A DNA stretch of 64,000 nucleotides from DATFQE01 sp963738205. GTDB taxonomy: Bacteria > Actinomycetota > Thermoleophilia > Gaiellales > Gaiellaceae. Below are positions 16,685 through 24,691 of this stretch, one piece after another. Position 1 is the first letter of the stretch. The number at the start of each line of letters is the position of its first letter. The stretch covers positions 620,001 through 684,000 of the forward strand of contig CAVTVQ010000007.1 of NCBI GenBank assembly GCA_963738205.1, in the 5' to 3' direction. Both the position numbers and the translations under genes were made by a program. Below the pieces are notes generated by a model that worked only from the letters and a program-made list of their open reading frames with translations, was not told where the DNA came from and did no database searches.

Positions 16685-17087
16685 CGGCTCTGCTCTCACC
16701 TTTCCAGGCGGCCGCTGCGATCGCACCGGCGAGGCCAAGGATGATGAAGGCGTTGATCGGGTGGAAGACGCCGATAAACGGCACCTCGAACCCGAACCAC
16801 GCCAGCAGCACCTGCAGGATCATCAGGCCGAAGAGCCCGAGGACGCGCAGCGTCCGCTGCTTGCCGACCCGGGCGGCGAGCGCGATCAGAACGAACACCA
16901 GACCGAGGAGCACCACGAGGTAGCCGACTCCGGCGTGGAGGCCCCAGCCGTCGTCGAAGATGTCCTGGTTGACGGGCGCGCTGTCGACCTTGTTGGCGGT
17001 GTAGAAGGCCCCGTATCCGGCGAGCCCGACCTGGACGACGATTGCGACAACGACGATGGCCGACCACACGCGATACACGGCCTCCAC
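16662..17087 (-). CDS. DUF6220-type four-span membrane protein
   Basis: 141 residues from GTG 17087, with an ideal GGAGGTG ribosome site six bases upstream. Four hydrophobic segments: about 8-28 (WSAIVVVAIVVQVGLAGYGAF), 51-72, 80-100 and 107-130. Conserved His occurs in two spans (GLHAGVGYLVV about 51 and VFHPINAFIILG about 109), the spacing seen in b-type cytochromes and characteristic of the DUF6220 family. Haem binding is an inference. Its role is unknown; the neighbour on the convergent strand is a multicopper oxidase. Confidence 0.75.
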   Translation of the reverse strand: MEAVYRVWSAIVVVAIVVQVGLAGYGAFYTANKVDSAPVNQDIFDDGWGLHAGVGYLVVLLGLVFVLIALAARVGKQRTLRVLGLFGLMILQVLLAWFGFEVPFIGVFHPINAFIILGLAGAIAAAAWKGESRAERLAGGV

Positions 17088-17170
17088 GAGTCCACCTCCG
17101 GGTTGCTGACCCGCGGCAGACTAGAGCGGCGCACGGACGGAGGCAAGCGGCGAGACGCCGCCGGGAGTCG

Positions 17171-17590
17171 CTAGTGGGAGCAGCCTGAGCCGCAGCCGGG
17201 CGCGCCGGCCTCGGCGGTATCCTCGCCCTCCGCGACCTGGAACGAATGGCCACAGCCGCACGCGGCAGTCACGTTCGGGTTGTTGATCGCGAAGCCGGCC
17301 TGGAGGCCGTCGAGGAAGTCGATCTCGGTGCCCTGGAGATACGGCGCGCTGTACGGGTCGACGACGATCGCGACGCCGTGGACCGAGAGCTCGTGGTCGC
17401 CCTCCTGGACGCCGCTGTCGAAGCCCAGCGCGTACTCGAACCCTGAGCAGCCGCCGCCCTGAACGGCGACGCGTAGGACGCTCGCCTCGCCCTCCGGCTC
17501 CTCGGCGAGGAGGTCACGGATCTTGGCCGCGGCACGCTCGGTGAGCGTGATCACCTCGACGGGGCGCTCGATGGTCTCCATGGGCCTCAT
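17171..17590 (-). CDS. erpA: A-type iron-sulfur carrier, ErpA/IscA family
   Basis: 139 residues from ATG 17590; ATG 17581 is equally possible and a longer start at 17614 less likely. The HesB domain (about 12-118) begins VITLTERAAAKIRDLL and shows the three cluster-binding cysteines: GGGCSGFEY and CGCGHSF, with the standard spacing. The protein carries Fe-S clusters to apo-enzymes. An unusual C-terminal tail of about 15 residues adds further cysteines and a final His (PGCGSGCSH), which may extend metal binding. It sits 138 bases upstream of, and divergent from, the nuo operon, whose subunits need many Fe-S clusters; this proximity fits a maturation role. Confidence 0.88.
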   Translation of the reverse strand: MRPMETIERPVEVITLTERAAAKIRDLLAEEPEGEASVLRVAVQGGGCSGFEYALGFDSGVQEGDHELSVHGVAIVVDPYSAPYLQGTEIDFLDGLQAGFAINNPNVTAACGCGHSFQVAEGEDTAEAGAPGCGSGCSH

Positions 17591-17696
17591 CGTAGCAACG
17601 TCCCCAGAAGTCACCAGGGGGCTTCCGAAGCCGACTTTGTGACAGTCGGCGCAGGCTTCGTTGAGCCGTTTTCTACCTCGCTCGTAGCGAAGGTCC

Positions 17697-17707
17697 AGGT
17701 GCTAGGT
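17697..17707 (+). promoter_or_regulatory. Possible extended -10 element before nuoA
   Basis: GTGCTAGGTT resembles an extended -10 (TGnTAGGTT) about 15-20 bases before the AAGGAGGTGGG ribosome site of nuoA. No convincing -35 is seen. The 138-base divergent gap with erpA must contain the operon promoter. Weak call. Confidence 0.25.
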
Positions 17708-17728
17708 TGCCCGCGGTAAGGAGGTGGG

Positions 17729-18091
17729 ATGCTCGACAACTGGTTGCCGTTCCTCATCTACGGGACCTTCGCGCTGCTGATCCCGTCCTCGATGGTCGTG
17801 ATGTCGTTCGCGTTTGCGACGCGGCCACGACGGCGGAACCGTGCGCGCATGTTGCCGTTCGAGTCAGGCGTTTCCACTGGGCCGCTCGTCGCGCAGCGCT
17901 TCACCGTCAGCTTCTACCTCACCGCGATGCTCTTCATCGTCTTCGACATCGAGATCGTCTTCCTCTACCCCCTGGCCGTCGTCCTGCAGGACCTCGGCTG
18001 GTTCGCGTTCTGGGAGCTCTCGTTCTTCGTCGCGATCCTGGCGGTCGCGTTCGTCTACATCTGGCGGAAGGGAGCGTTGGAGTGGCGGTAG
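17729..18091 (+). CDS. nuoA: NADH-quinone oxidoreductase subunit A
   Basis: 120 residues, ATG 17729 with a near-perfect AAGGAGGTG ribosome site. Three membrane spans (about 6-28, 60-82, 90-110) and the family signature PFESGV followed by RFTVSFYLTAMLFIVFDIEIVFLYP, whose acidic residues line the quinone-entry region. It is a membrane-arm subunit of complex I at the junction with the peripheral arm. First gene of the operon, overlapping nuoB. Confidence 0.96.
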   Translation: MLDNWLPFLIYGTFALLIPSSMVVMSFAFATRPRRRNRARMLPFESGVSTGPLVAQRFTVSFYLTAMLFIVFDIEIVFLYPLAVVLQDLGWFAFWELSFFVAILAVAFVYIWRKGALEWR

Positions 18092-18672
18092 GGAAGCCCA
18101 AGCGCCTGGCCGACTTCGGCCTGAACACCGAGCGCATCCAGATGCGCGAGAAGGTCCCAAGCGTGTTCGAGCAGGAGCTCGGCGCCGACGACCTCGAATC
18201 GCGGCTGGGCCTCACGACCCTCGAGAAGGCCGTGGCGTGGTCGCAGGCGAAGTCGATGTGGCCCGACACCTTCGGGCTCGCCTGCTGCGCGATCGAGATG
18301 ATGTCGATCGTCTCCTCGCGCTACGACATCGCGCGCTTCGGCATGGAGGCGTTCCGCTCCTCGCCGCGCCAGGCCGACCTGCTGATCGTCTCCGGGCGCG
18401 TGGCGCACAAGATGTCGGCCCCGATCCGGCAGATCTACGACCAGATGCTGGAGCCGAAGTGGGTGATCGCGATGGGCGCGTGCGCCAGCTCGGGTGGGAT
18501 GTTCAACAACTACGCGATCCTCCAGGGCGTCGACAAGATCCTCGCGGTCGACATCCACGTTCCCGGCTGCCCGCCGCGCCCCGAGGCGCTCATGGAGGGG
18601 ATCATCCGGCTGCACGAGAAGGTGCAGGCCGGCGTCCCGCCCGCGTACGAGATCCGCGGGGTCGCGTCCTGA
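18082..18672 (+). CDS. nuoB: NADH-quinone oxidoreductase subunit B
   Basis: 196 residues from GTG 18082, overlapping the nuoA stop by ten bases. NuoB binds the terminal cluster N2 that reduces quinone. Ligand motifs are intact: the tandem cysteines ACCAIEMM, GACASSGGMF and PGCPPRPE. The N-terminus carries a lineage-type extension (KPKRLADFGLNTERIQMREKVP). It is followed by a 100-base gap containing a stem-loop, the first break in an otherwise overlapping operon. Confidence 0.96.
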   Translation: MAVGKPKRLADFGLNTERIQMREKVPSVFEQELGADDLESRLGLTTLEKAVAWSQAKSMWPDTFGLACCAIEMMSIVSSRYDIARFGMEAFRSSPRQADLLIVSGRVAHKMSAPIRQIYDQMLEPKWVIAMGACASSGGMFNNYAILQGVDKILAVDIHVPGCPPRPEALMEGIIRLHEKVQAGVPPAYEIRGVAS

Positions 18673-18701
18673 CTGCGACGTCGCTTGCGATGTCGCCCTC
18701 A

Positions 18702-18728
18702 GGCCGCCCGGGCTTTGCCCGCGCGGCC
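18702..18728 (+). repeat. Stem-loop in the nuoB-nuoC gap
   Basis: GGCCGC/GCGGCC and CGGGC/GCCCG form a near-perfect 12-pair stem (one C-C mismatch) around a TTT loop within the 100-base spacer 18673-18772. It may stabilise or process the nuo message, or partly attenuate it. No T run follows. Confidence 0.55.
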
Positions 18729-18772
18729 GTCTGCAGCGACCGGTCGGGGGCACTTGTAAAGAAGGTCGCGCG

Positions 18773-19321
18773 ATGAGCCCCTACGAGCGCGTGCCGGGTC
18801 TCGTCGAGACCAAGCTGGCGCTCGGCGAGACGACCCTCGTCGTGGACCCCGCGCGCCTGCGCGAAGCGTGCACGCACCTGCGCGACGTCGAGGGCTTCAA
18901 CTTCCTCAGCGACATCACGCCGGTCGACTATCTCGGCTGGGGCGAGACAGGCGTGTCCGGCTACTACGGCACGGCCGGCGGCCGCAACATCAACGAGCCG
19001 ATGACGCAGGGCCACGGCGTCCTGCCCGAGCCGAAGCCGAAGCGCTTCGCGGTCAACTACCACCTGCTGCGGCTCGGCCCCGACCCGCGACGGGTCCGTG
19101 TGCAGTTGTGGCTCCACGACGGCGAGGCCGCCGACAGCGTCGTCTCGATCTGGCCGACCGCCGACTGGCACGAGCGGGAGGCCTGGGACATGATGGGCAT
19201 CCGCTTCGACGGCCATCCCAACCTCGTCCGGATCCTGATGGACGACGACTGGGAGGGGCACCCGCTTCGCAAGGACTACCCGATCGGCGGCGAGCCCGTC
19301 CGCTTCTCGGGCGAGGAGTAG
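18773..19321 (+). CDS. nuoC: NADH-quinone oxidoreductase subunit C
   Basis: 182 residues from ATG 18773, with AAAGAAGG upstream. 30-kDa subunit of the complex I connecting module; it has no cofactor but stabilises NuoD/NuoB. The family signature HEREAWDMMGIRFDGHPNLVRILMDDDW (starting about 137) and the terminal HPLRKDYPIGGE are present. The frame is open further upstream, but the sequence there is out-of-family. NuoC is separate from NuoD, one base apart. Confidence 0.95.
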   Translation: MSPYERVPGLVETKLALGETTLVVDPARLREACTHLRDVEGFNFLSDITPVDYLGWGETGVSGYYGTAGGRNINEPMTQGHGVLPEPKPKRFAVNYHLLRLGPDPRRVRVQLWLHDGEAADSVVSIWPTADWHEREAWDMMGIRFDGHPNLVRILMDDDWEGHPLRKDYPIGGEPVRFSGEE

Positions 19322-19322
19322 C

Positions 19323-20591
19323 GTGGCGATCCTCGCGCCCAAGAAGATCTACGAGGGCTCGCGGATCCCGTCGCCGGTCCCGACGATCCTCCAGGTGACG
19401 CCCGAGCTCATGGAGACGGGCGACATCCTCCAGGTCAACTTCGGCCCGAACCACCCGTCGACGCACGGCGTCCTGCGCCTGGTCGTCGACCTGAACGGCG
19501 AGCGCGTCGTCGGCGTCAGGGCCGTCATCGGCTACCTCCACACCGGCTTCGAGAAGACGATGGAGAACAAGACGTGGTGGAAGTGCATTCCCTACGGCCC
19601 GCGCATCGACTACCTCTCGTTCCAAGCCAACGAGCTCGTCTTCGTGCTGGCGGCCGAGCAGCTGCTCGACGTCGAGGTGCCCGAGAAGGCCCGCTGGATG
19701 CGCACCCTGCTGTGCGAGCTGAACCGAATTCACTCGCACCTGGTCTGGCTCGCCACCTCTGCGCTCGAGCTCGGCGCGATCTCGATCTTCTGGTACGGGT
19801 TCCGCGAGCGCGAGGCGCTGCTCGATCTGTTCGAGCTCCTGACCGGATCCCGGATGCACACGCGCTACTTCCAGGTCGGCGGGCTCGCCGAGGACATCCC
19901 CGGCGGCTTCTACCCGGAATGCCGTCGGTATGCCGAGAACTTCCCCAAGTCGATGGACCAGTACGAGGCGATGCTCACCCGCAACGAGATCTGGCTCGAG
20001 CGGACGGTCGGAATCGGCCTGATCTCAATGGACGACGCCATCGCGCTCGGCCAGTCGGGCCCCGTGCTGCGAGCGTCGGGCGTCGACTGGGACCTCCGCC
20101 GCGACCAGCCTTACCTGGCCTACAGCGAGGTCGACTTCCGTGTGCCGGTCTACCCGAATGGCGACACCTACGACCGCTACCGCGTGCACATGGACGAGAT
20201 GCGCGAGTCGATTCGGATCGTGGACCAGTGCCTCGACCGACTCGAGCAGATGGAGGGCGAGCCGTGGATCGTCGACGACCGCAAGCTCGTGCTCCCGCCC
20301 CGGCACGAGCTGCACACCTCGATGGAGACGCTCATCCACCACTTCAAGCTCGTCACCGAGGGCTTCCGCGTCCCGGAGGGGGAGGTCTACGCGACGCTCG
20401 AGTCGCCGCGCGGCGAGCTCGGCTGCTACGTCGCCTCTGACGGCGGAACCAAACCCTGGCGGGTCAAGTTTCGCGCCCCCTCTTTCGTCGCATTGGAGGC
20501 GACCGCGACCTGCATGCACGACGCGCTGATCGCCGACATGATCGCGATCGTCGGCTCTCTCGACGGCCTCATGGGCGAGGTCGACCGGTGA
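19323..20591 (+). CDS. nuoD: NADH-quinone oxidoreductase subunit D
   Basis: 422 residues, GTG 19323. 49-kDa subunit forming the quinone cavity with NuoB. Family motifs: NFGPNHPSTHGVLRL (about 39, with the two quinone-site His), IGYLHTGFEKTMENKTW, ELNRIHSHLVW and the C-terminal DGGTKPWRVKFRAPSF. Full length for actinobacterial NuoD. It overlaps nuoE by four bases (GTGA). Confidence 0.96.
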   Translation: MAILAPKKIYEGSRIPSPVPTILQVTPELMETGDILQVNFGPNHPSTHGVLRLVVDLNGERVVGVRAVIGYLHTGFEKTMENKTWWKCIPYGPRIDYLSFQANELVFVLAAEQLLDVEVPEKARWMRTLLCELNRIHSHLVWLATSALELGAISIFWYGFREREALLDLFELLTGSRMHTRYFQVGGLAEDIPGGFYPECRRYAENFPKSMDQYEAMLTRNEIWLERTVGIGLISMDDAIALGQSGPVLRASGVDWDLRRDQPYLAYSEVDFRVPVYPNGDTYDRYRVHMDEMRESIRIVDQCLDRLEQMEGEPWIVDDRKLVLPPRHELHTSMETLIHHFKLVTEGFRVPEGEVYATLESPRGELGCYVASDGGTKPWRVKFRAPSFVALEATATCMHDALIADMIAIVGSLDGLMGEVDR

Positions 20592-21064
20592 AGCCGACGC
20601 CGTTTCAGAAGCAGGTCGACGAGCTCCGCAGCGGTTACCCCGACCCGCGCTCGGCCGTCTTGCCGGCCCTGCGCCTCGCGCAGGAGCAGCACGGCGGCTG
20701 GCTGCCCGCGGCCGCATTCGAGGAGGTGGCCGACGCCCTCGATGTCACCCCCGCCTACTGCAAGGCGGTCGCGTCCTTCTACGACATGTTCCACCTGGTG
20801 CCCATGGGCAAGCACCTCGTCGAGGTGTGCACGAACATCTCGTGCGCGCTCGTGGGCGCGCAGGGCGTGCTCGACTCCTTCGAGCGTGAGCTGGGCGTGC
20901 GCGCGGGCGAGACCACCGAGGACGGCGAGGTGACGCTGCGCGCAGTCGAGTGCTTCGGCGGCTGCGGCTGGGGCACGGTCGTCGCGATCGACCACCGCTA
21001 TCGGGAGCCCGTGCGCGCGGAGGACGTCCCGGCGATCGTCGAGGAGGTCCGCGGTGGCTCCTGA
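20588..21064 (+). CDS. nuoE: NADH-quinone oxidoreductase subunit E
   Basis: 158 residues, GTG 20588. 24-kDa thioredoxin-like subunit carrying the 2Fe-2S cluster N1a; the ligands are visible as CTNISC and CFGGCGWG. It belongs to the NADH-oxidising tip with NuoF and NuoG. It overlaps nuoD by four bases and nuoF by eleven. Confidence 0.95.
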   Translation: MKPTPFQKQVDELRSGYPDPRSAVLPALRLAQEQHGGWLPAAAFEEVADALDVTPAYCKAVASFYDMFHLVPMGKHLVEVCTNISCALVGAQGVLDSFERELGVRAGETTEDGEVTLRAVECFGGCGWGTVVAIDHRYREPVRAEDVPAIVEEVRGGS

Positions 21065-22370
21065 GCAGGAACGGCTGCTGCTGAAGGGGACCGGCGAGCG
21101 TGACCTCACACGGCTCGACGAGTACCGCGCCATCGGCGGCTACGCCTCGCTCGAGCAGGCCCGCGCGATGGAGCCGCAGGCGGTGGTCGAAGAGATCCTC
21201 ACGTCGAACCTGCGCGGCCGCGGCGGCGCGTTCTTCCCGATGGGGCGGAAGGCAAGCTTCCTCGCCCAGGGAACGCGCTACCTCGTCGTCAACGCGGACG
21301 AGTCCGAGCCGGGCTCGTTCAAGGACCGCGAGATCATGTTCTCCACTCCGCACCGGCTGATCGAAGGCTGCCTGATCACCGCCCACGCGATCGGCTCGGA
21401 GCACGTGTTCATCTACATCCGAGGCGAGTACCTGCGCGAGTTCGAGATCCTGCGCGAGGCGCTCGACCAGGTACGAACCGAGGGGTTGCTGGGCGGCGTC
21501 ACGATCGTGCTGCACCGCGGTGCCGGCGCGTACATCTGCGGCGAGGAGTCTGCGCTGCTCGAGTCACTGGAGGGCAAGCGCGGCCAGCCCCGCTCGCGGC
21601 CGCCGTACCCTGCCGTCTCCGGCCTTTACGCGGCGCCGACGCTGATCAACAACGTCGAGACGGTCTCCACGGTGCCGGTCGTGCTGGAGCTGGGCGCGGC
21701 CGAGTACGCGAAGCTCGGCGCGCCGCCGGACTCGACCGGTACCCGCGTCGTCTCGGTCTCGGGCAATGTCGCCAACGGCGGCAACTTCGAGGTGCTGCAC
21801 GGAACCACGATCCGCGAGCTGGTCTACGACCTCGCCGGCGGCGTCCCCGGAGGCCGCAAGCTCAAGGCTGTGATCCCGGGCGGCTCGTCCGTCCCGGTGC
21901 TCACGGCAGATCAGGTCGACACGCCCTACGACCACGACTCGCTCACCGCAGCCGGGTCGATGATGGGCTCTGCCGGGATGGTCGTGATCGACGACCGGGC
22001 CTGCATGGTTCAGCTCGGTCTGCGGGTCGCCCAGTTCTACATGCACGAGTCGTGCGGGAAGTGCACGCCGTGTCGCGAAGGGACGCGTTGGCAGGTCCAG
22101 CTCCTCCACAAGATCGAGGCCGGCGACGCCGAGCAGTCCGAGCTCGACCTCCTGCTCGACGTCTGCGACCGCATCCTCGGGAAGTGCCTCTGCCCGCTTG
22201 GCGACGCGGCCGCGATGCCGATCGCGAGCTACGTGACGAAGTTCCGCGACGAGTTCCGGGCGCACGTCGACGGCGGCGGCTGTCCCTTCGGTGGCGAGTC
22301 GTCGCTCGAGGGCCTGTTCGCACCCGTCGACCAGCACGCGCACCACCCGACCGTCGAGGTGCCTGCGTGA
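21054..22370 (+). CDS. nuoF: NADH-quinone oxidoreductase subunit F
   Basis: 438 residues, GTG 21054. 51-kDa NADH- and FMN-binding subunit. It shows the nucleotide/flavin loop LRGRGGAFFPMGRKASFL (about 53), ESEPGSFKDREIM, GAGAYICGEESALLESLEGKRGQPR, and the cluster N3 ligands ESCGKCTPCREGT plus a later Cys in GKCLCPLGD. It is the entry point of electrons from NADH. A REPIN-like inverted repeat separates it from nuoG. Confidence 0.96.
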   Translation: MAPEQERLLLKGTGERDLTRLDEYRAIGGYASLEQARAMEPQAVVEEILTSNLRGRGGAFFPMGRKASFLAQGTRYLVVNADESEPGSFKDREIMFSTPHRLIEGCLITAHAIGSEHVFIYIRGEYLREFEILREALDQVRTEGLLGGVTIVLHRGAGAYICGEESALLESLEGKRGQPRSRPPYPAVSGLYAAPTLINNVETVSTVPVVLELGAAEYAKLGAPPDSTGTRVVSVSGNVANGGNFEVLHGTTIRELVYDLAGGVPGGRKLKAVIPGGSSVPVLTADQVDTPYDHDSLTAAGSMMGSAGMVVIDDRACMVQLGLRVAQFYMHESCGKCTPCREGTRWQVQLLHKIEAGDAEQSELDLLLDVCDRILGKCLCPLGDAAAMPIASYVTKFRDEFRAHVDGGGCPFGGESSLEGLFAPVDQHAHHPTVEVPA

Positions 22371-22376
22371 CCCGCC

Positions 22377-22442
22377 TTGGGGTCAGGTCTTGCATCGAAG
22401 CATCGACCGCCCGCGGTGTGGCAATGCAAGACCTGACCCCAA
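22377..22442. repeat. REPIN-like inverted repeat between nuoF and nuoG
   Basis: A perfect 19-base inverted repeat: left arm 22377-22395 (contains GGGGTCAGGTCTTGCAT) and right arm 22424-22442 (contains ATGCAAGACCTGACCCC), with a 28-base loop. The arm sequence closely resembles the GGGGTCAGGTCTTGCA-type palindromes I recall as REP elements mobilised by REP-associated tyrosine transposases in diverse bacteria. It fills nearly all of the 85-base nuoF-nuoG gap, and the nuoG ribosome site AAGGG (22446-22450) directly abuts it. A transcript would form a very stable hairpin here. Confidence 0.75.
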
Positions 22443-22455
22443 CCCAAGGGCCCCG

Positions 22456-24681
22456 ATGAGCTCGCCCGAGCTGGTCTCACTGAGCGTCGACGACCGCGAG
22501 GTGAAGGTGCCCAAGGGCCTCGGCCTCGTCGAGACCGCGGCCGCCGCCGGGATCGAGATCCCGGTGTTCTGCTACGAGCCGCGCCTCGGACCGGCGGTCG
22601 GCGCGTGCCGCATGTGCCTGGTCGAGGTGGAGGGGATGCCGAAGCTCCAGGCCGGCTGCACGCTCTCGGCTCAGGACGGGATGGTCGTCCGCACGGCCCA
22701 GACGAGCGCGCCGGCCGCCGAGGGCCAGAACGCGACGCTCGAGTTCATCCTCGTGAACCACCCGCTCGACTGCCCGGTCTGCGACAAGGGCGGCGAATGC
22801 CCACTGCAGGACCTGACGTTCCGCTACGGGCCCGGGAACACCCGCATGACCTTTCCGAAGCGGACCTTCGAGAAGCCGATCCCGATCAGCCCGTTGATCG
22901 CGCTCGACCGGGAGCGCTGCATCCTCTGTTACCGCTGCACGCGCTTCTCCGAGGACGTCGCCGAGGACGGCCAGCTCGTGGCCCAGAACCGGGGCGCTCA
23001 GTCGATCATCACCACCTTCGAGGATGAGCCGTATCGCGCCCCGTTCAGCGGCAACGTCGTCGAGCTCTGCCCGGTCGGCGCCCTCACCTCGACGCAGTAC
23101 CGCTTCGAGGCGCGCCCATGGGAGATCCAGAACGCGCCCACCGTCTGCGGTCTCTGCCCCGTCGGCTGCAACGTCCACGCCACGACGCGCGAGGGCAAGG
23201 TCAAGCGGATCATCTCCCGCAACCACCCGGAGGTCGACGAGGGCTGGCTCTGCGACAAGGGCCGCTCGACCTTCCCGGCCCTGCGCGCCGAGGACCGCGT
23301 CGTCGATCCGCTGCGCCGGTCCGGCCCGCGCCGGCTCGTCGAGATCGGCTGGGACGAGGCGCTCGACGAGGCCGAGCAGCTGCTGCGCGCTGCGAAGGGC
23401 CGGATCGTGACCGCGCTATCCGGCACCGAGAGCGTGGAGATCGCCTACGGGCTCGGCCGGCTGCTGCGCCGCGGGCTCGACGCCCACTCCGCGGTGCTGC
23501 CCGAGGAGACGAGCCGCGCCCTCGACGCCTTCCGCGCGCCCCTGTCCAGCATCCGCGACGCCGAGCTCGTCGTCGTCGTCGGCGACGACCCTGTCGTCGA
23601 GCGCGCACCCATCGTCGACCTCTGGCTGCGCGCGGCCCGGCGCGCCGGCGCCGAGGTGGTGACGATCGGCCCGCACGGTAACGTCCCCGCCGAGCCCGGC
23701 ACCGGAGCCGCCGCCTGCAAAGCACTCGCGACCCCTTCCAGCGAGCTCGGACAGCGCCTGCGCGCAGCCGACCGCGCCGTGCTCGTCTGGTCGGGCCCCG
23801 GTGGCCAGGGTGGCACGCACCTCGCCCAGGCAGCACGCGAGCTGGGCTTCGCCGACAAGCCCGGCAGCGCCGCCTTCCACCTGCCGGCGACGCCGAACGG
23901 TCGCGGTGTGGCCGACGCGTGGGCGGCCTCGTCCGACGAGGAGGACGCCAGCCCCGAGCCGATCGGCCTGCTCGTCGTGTCCGGCGACGAAGCGGCCGCG
24001 GACCCGAACGTCCGAGTCCTCGCCCAGGACGCGGAGAAGGTACTCGCGATCGGCATGTTCCGGCGTCCGCTGCGGGGGTGGGTCGACCTCGTCCTGCCGG
24101 GCACCAGCTACCTCGAACGCGACGGCACGACGATCAACCTCGAGGGCAGGCTGCAGCGGCTCCGCCGCGCGGTGATCCCGCCCTGCCCGGACGAGCTCGC
24201 GTGGCTCTCGCGCCTGGCAGAGCGCTTCGACGTCGAGCTGTCGCCCTACCCCTCGGTCGTCTTCGCCGAGCTCTCGGCGATCTGTTACGGCGGCCTCGAG
24301 TACGGGCGCGTCGGCGAGCGCGCTCCGCTCCCGCCGCGGCCGACGGAGCCGGTCGAGGAGCCTGTGCAGCGCGAGCCGAAGCCCGAGCGCCTGACGGGCA
24401 AGGGCCTGAAGCTCGTCGCCTACCGGCCGCTCTTCTCGGGGCCGGACGTCGAGCGCGTGCCCGAGCTGCAGTTCCAGCGCCCGGGCGCGGAGGTCGAGGT
24501 CTCGGCCGACGACGCCGACCGGCGCGGGATCGTCACCGGCGACCCGGTCGAGGTGACGTCGAACGGGACGTCGGCCCGGCTCAGGGCCCGAGTGAACAGG
24601 AAGCTGCTGAAGGGCGTCGTCCGGATCCCGACCGACTACGCCGTCGGGCTCGCGAACCGCGTCGAAGTGAGGAAGCCTTGA
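22456..24681 (+). CDS. nuoG: NADH-quinone oxidoreductase subunit G
   Basis: 741 residues from ATG 22456, with AAGGG five bases upstream. The frame is open through the preceding repeat, but residues there are not family-like. 75-kDa subunit with a chain of clusters: 2Fe-2S ligands in CYEPRLGPAVGACRMC, His/Cys-ligated N5 in HPLDCPVCDKGGEC, N4/N6-type CILCYRC and ELCPVGAL, and the optional N7 ligands CGLCPVGC with a distant WLCDKGR. The C-terminal molybdopterin-oxidoreductase-like half has no cofactor residues and is weakly conserved, as usual. It passes electrons from NuoF/E to NuoI/B. Confidence 0.95.
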   Translation: MSSPELVSLSVDDREVKVPKGLGLVETAAAAGIEIPVFCYEPRLGPAVGACRMCLVEVEGMPKLQAGCTLSAQDGMVVRTAQTSAPAAEGQNATLEFILVNHPLDCPVCDKGGECPLQDLTFRYGPGNTRMTFPKRTFEKPIPISPLIALDRERCILCYRCTRFSEDVAEDGQLVAQNRGAQSIITTFEDEPYRAPFSGNVVELCPVGALTSTQYRFEARPWEIQNAPTVCGLCPVGCNVHATTREGKVKRIISRNHPEVDEGWLCDKGRSTFPALRAEDRVVDPLRRSGPRRLVEIGWDEALDEAEQLLRAAKGRIVTALSGTESVEIAYGLGRLLRRGLDAHSAVLPEETSRALDAFRAPLSSIRDAELVVVVGDDPVVERAPIVDLWLRAARRAGAEVVTIGPHGNVPAEPGTGAAACKALATPSSELGQRLRAADRAVLVWSGPGGQGGTHLAQAARELGFADKPGSAAFHLPATPNGRGVADAWAASSDEEDASPEPIGLLVVSGDEAAADPNVRVLAQDAEKVLAIGMFRRPLRGWVDLVLPGTSYLERDGTTINLEGRLQRLRRAVIPPCPDELAWLSRLAERFDVELSPYPSVVFAELSAICYGGLEYGRVGERAPLPPRPTEPVEEPVQREPKPERLTGKGLKLVAYRPLFSGPDVERVPELQFQRPGAEVEVSADDADRRGIVTGDPVEVTSNGTSARLRARVNRKLLKGVVRIPTDYAVGLANRVEVRKP

Positions 24682-24691
24682 GGGCTCCCTG

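Noticed and set aside
22291..22455. Upstream in-frame extension of nuoG
   Set aside because: Passes through the end of nuoF and the palindromic repeat; residues are not family-like and ATG 22456 has its own ribosome site.
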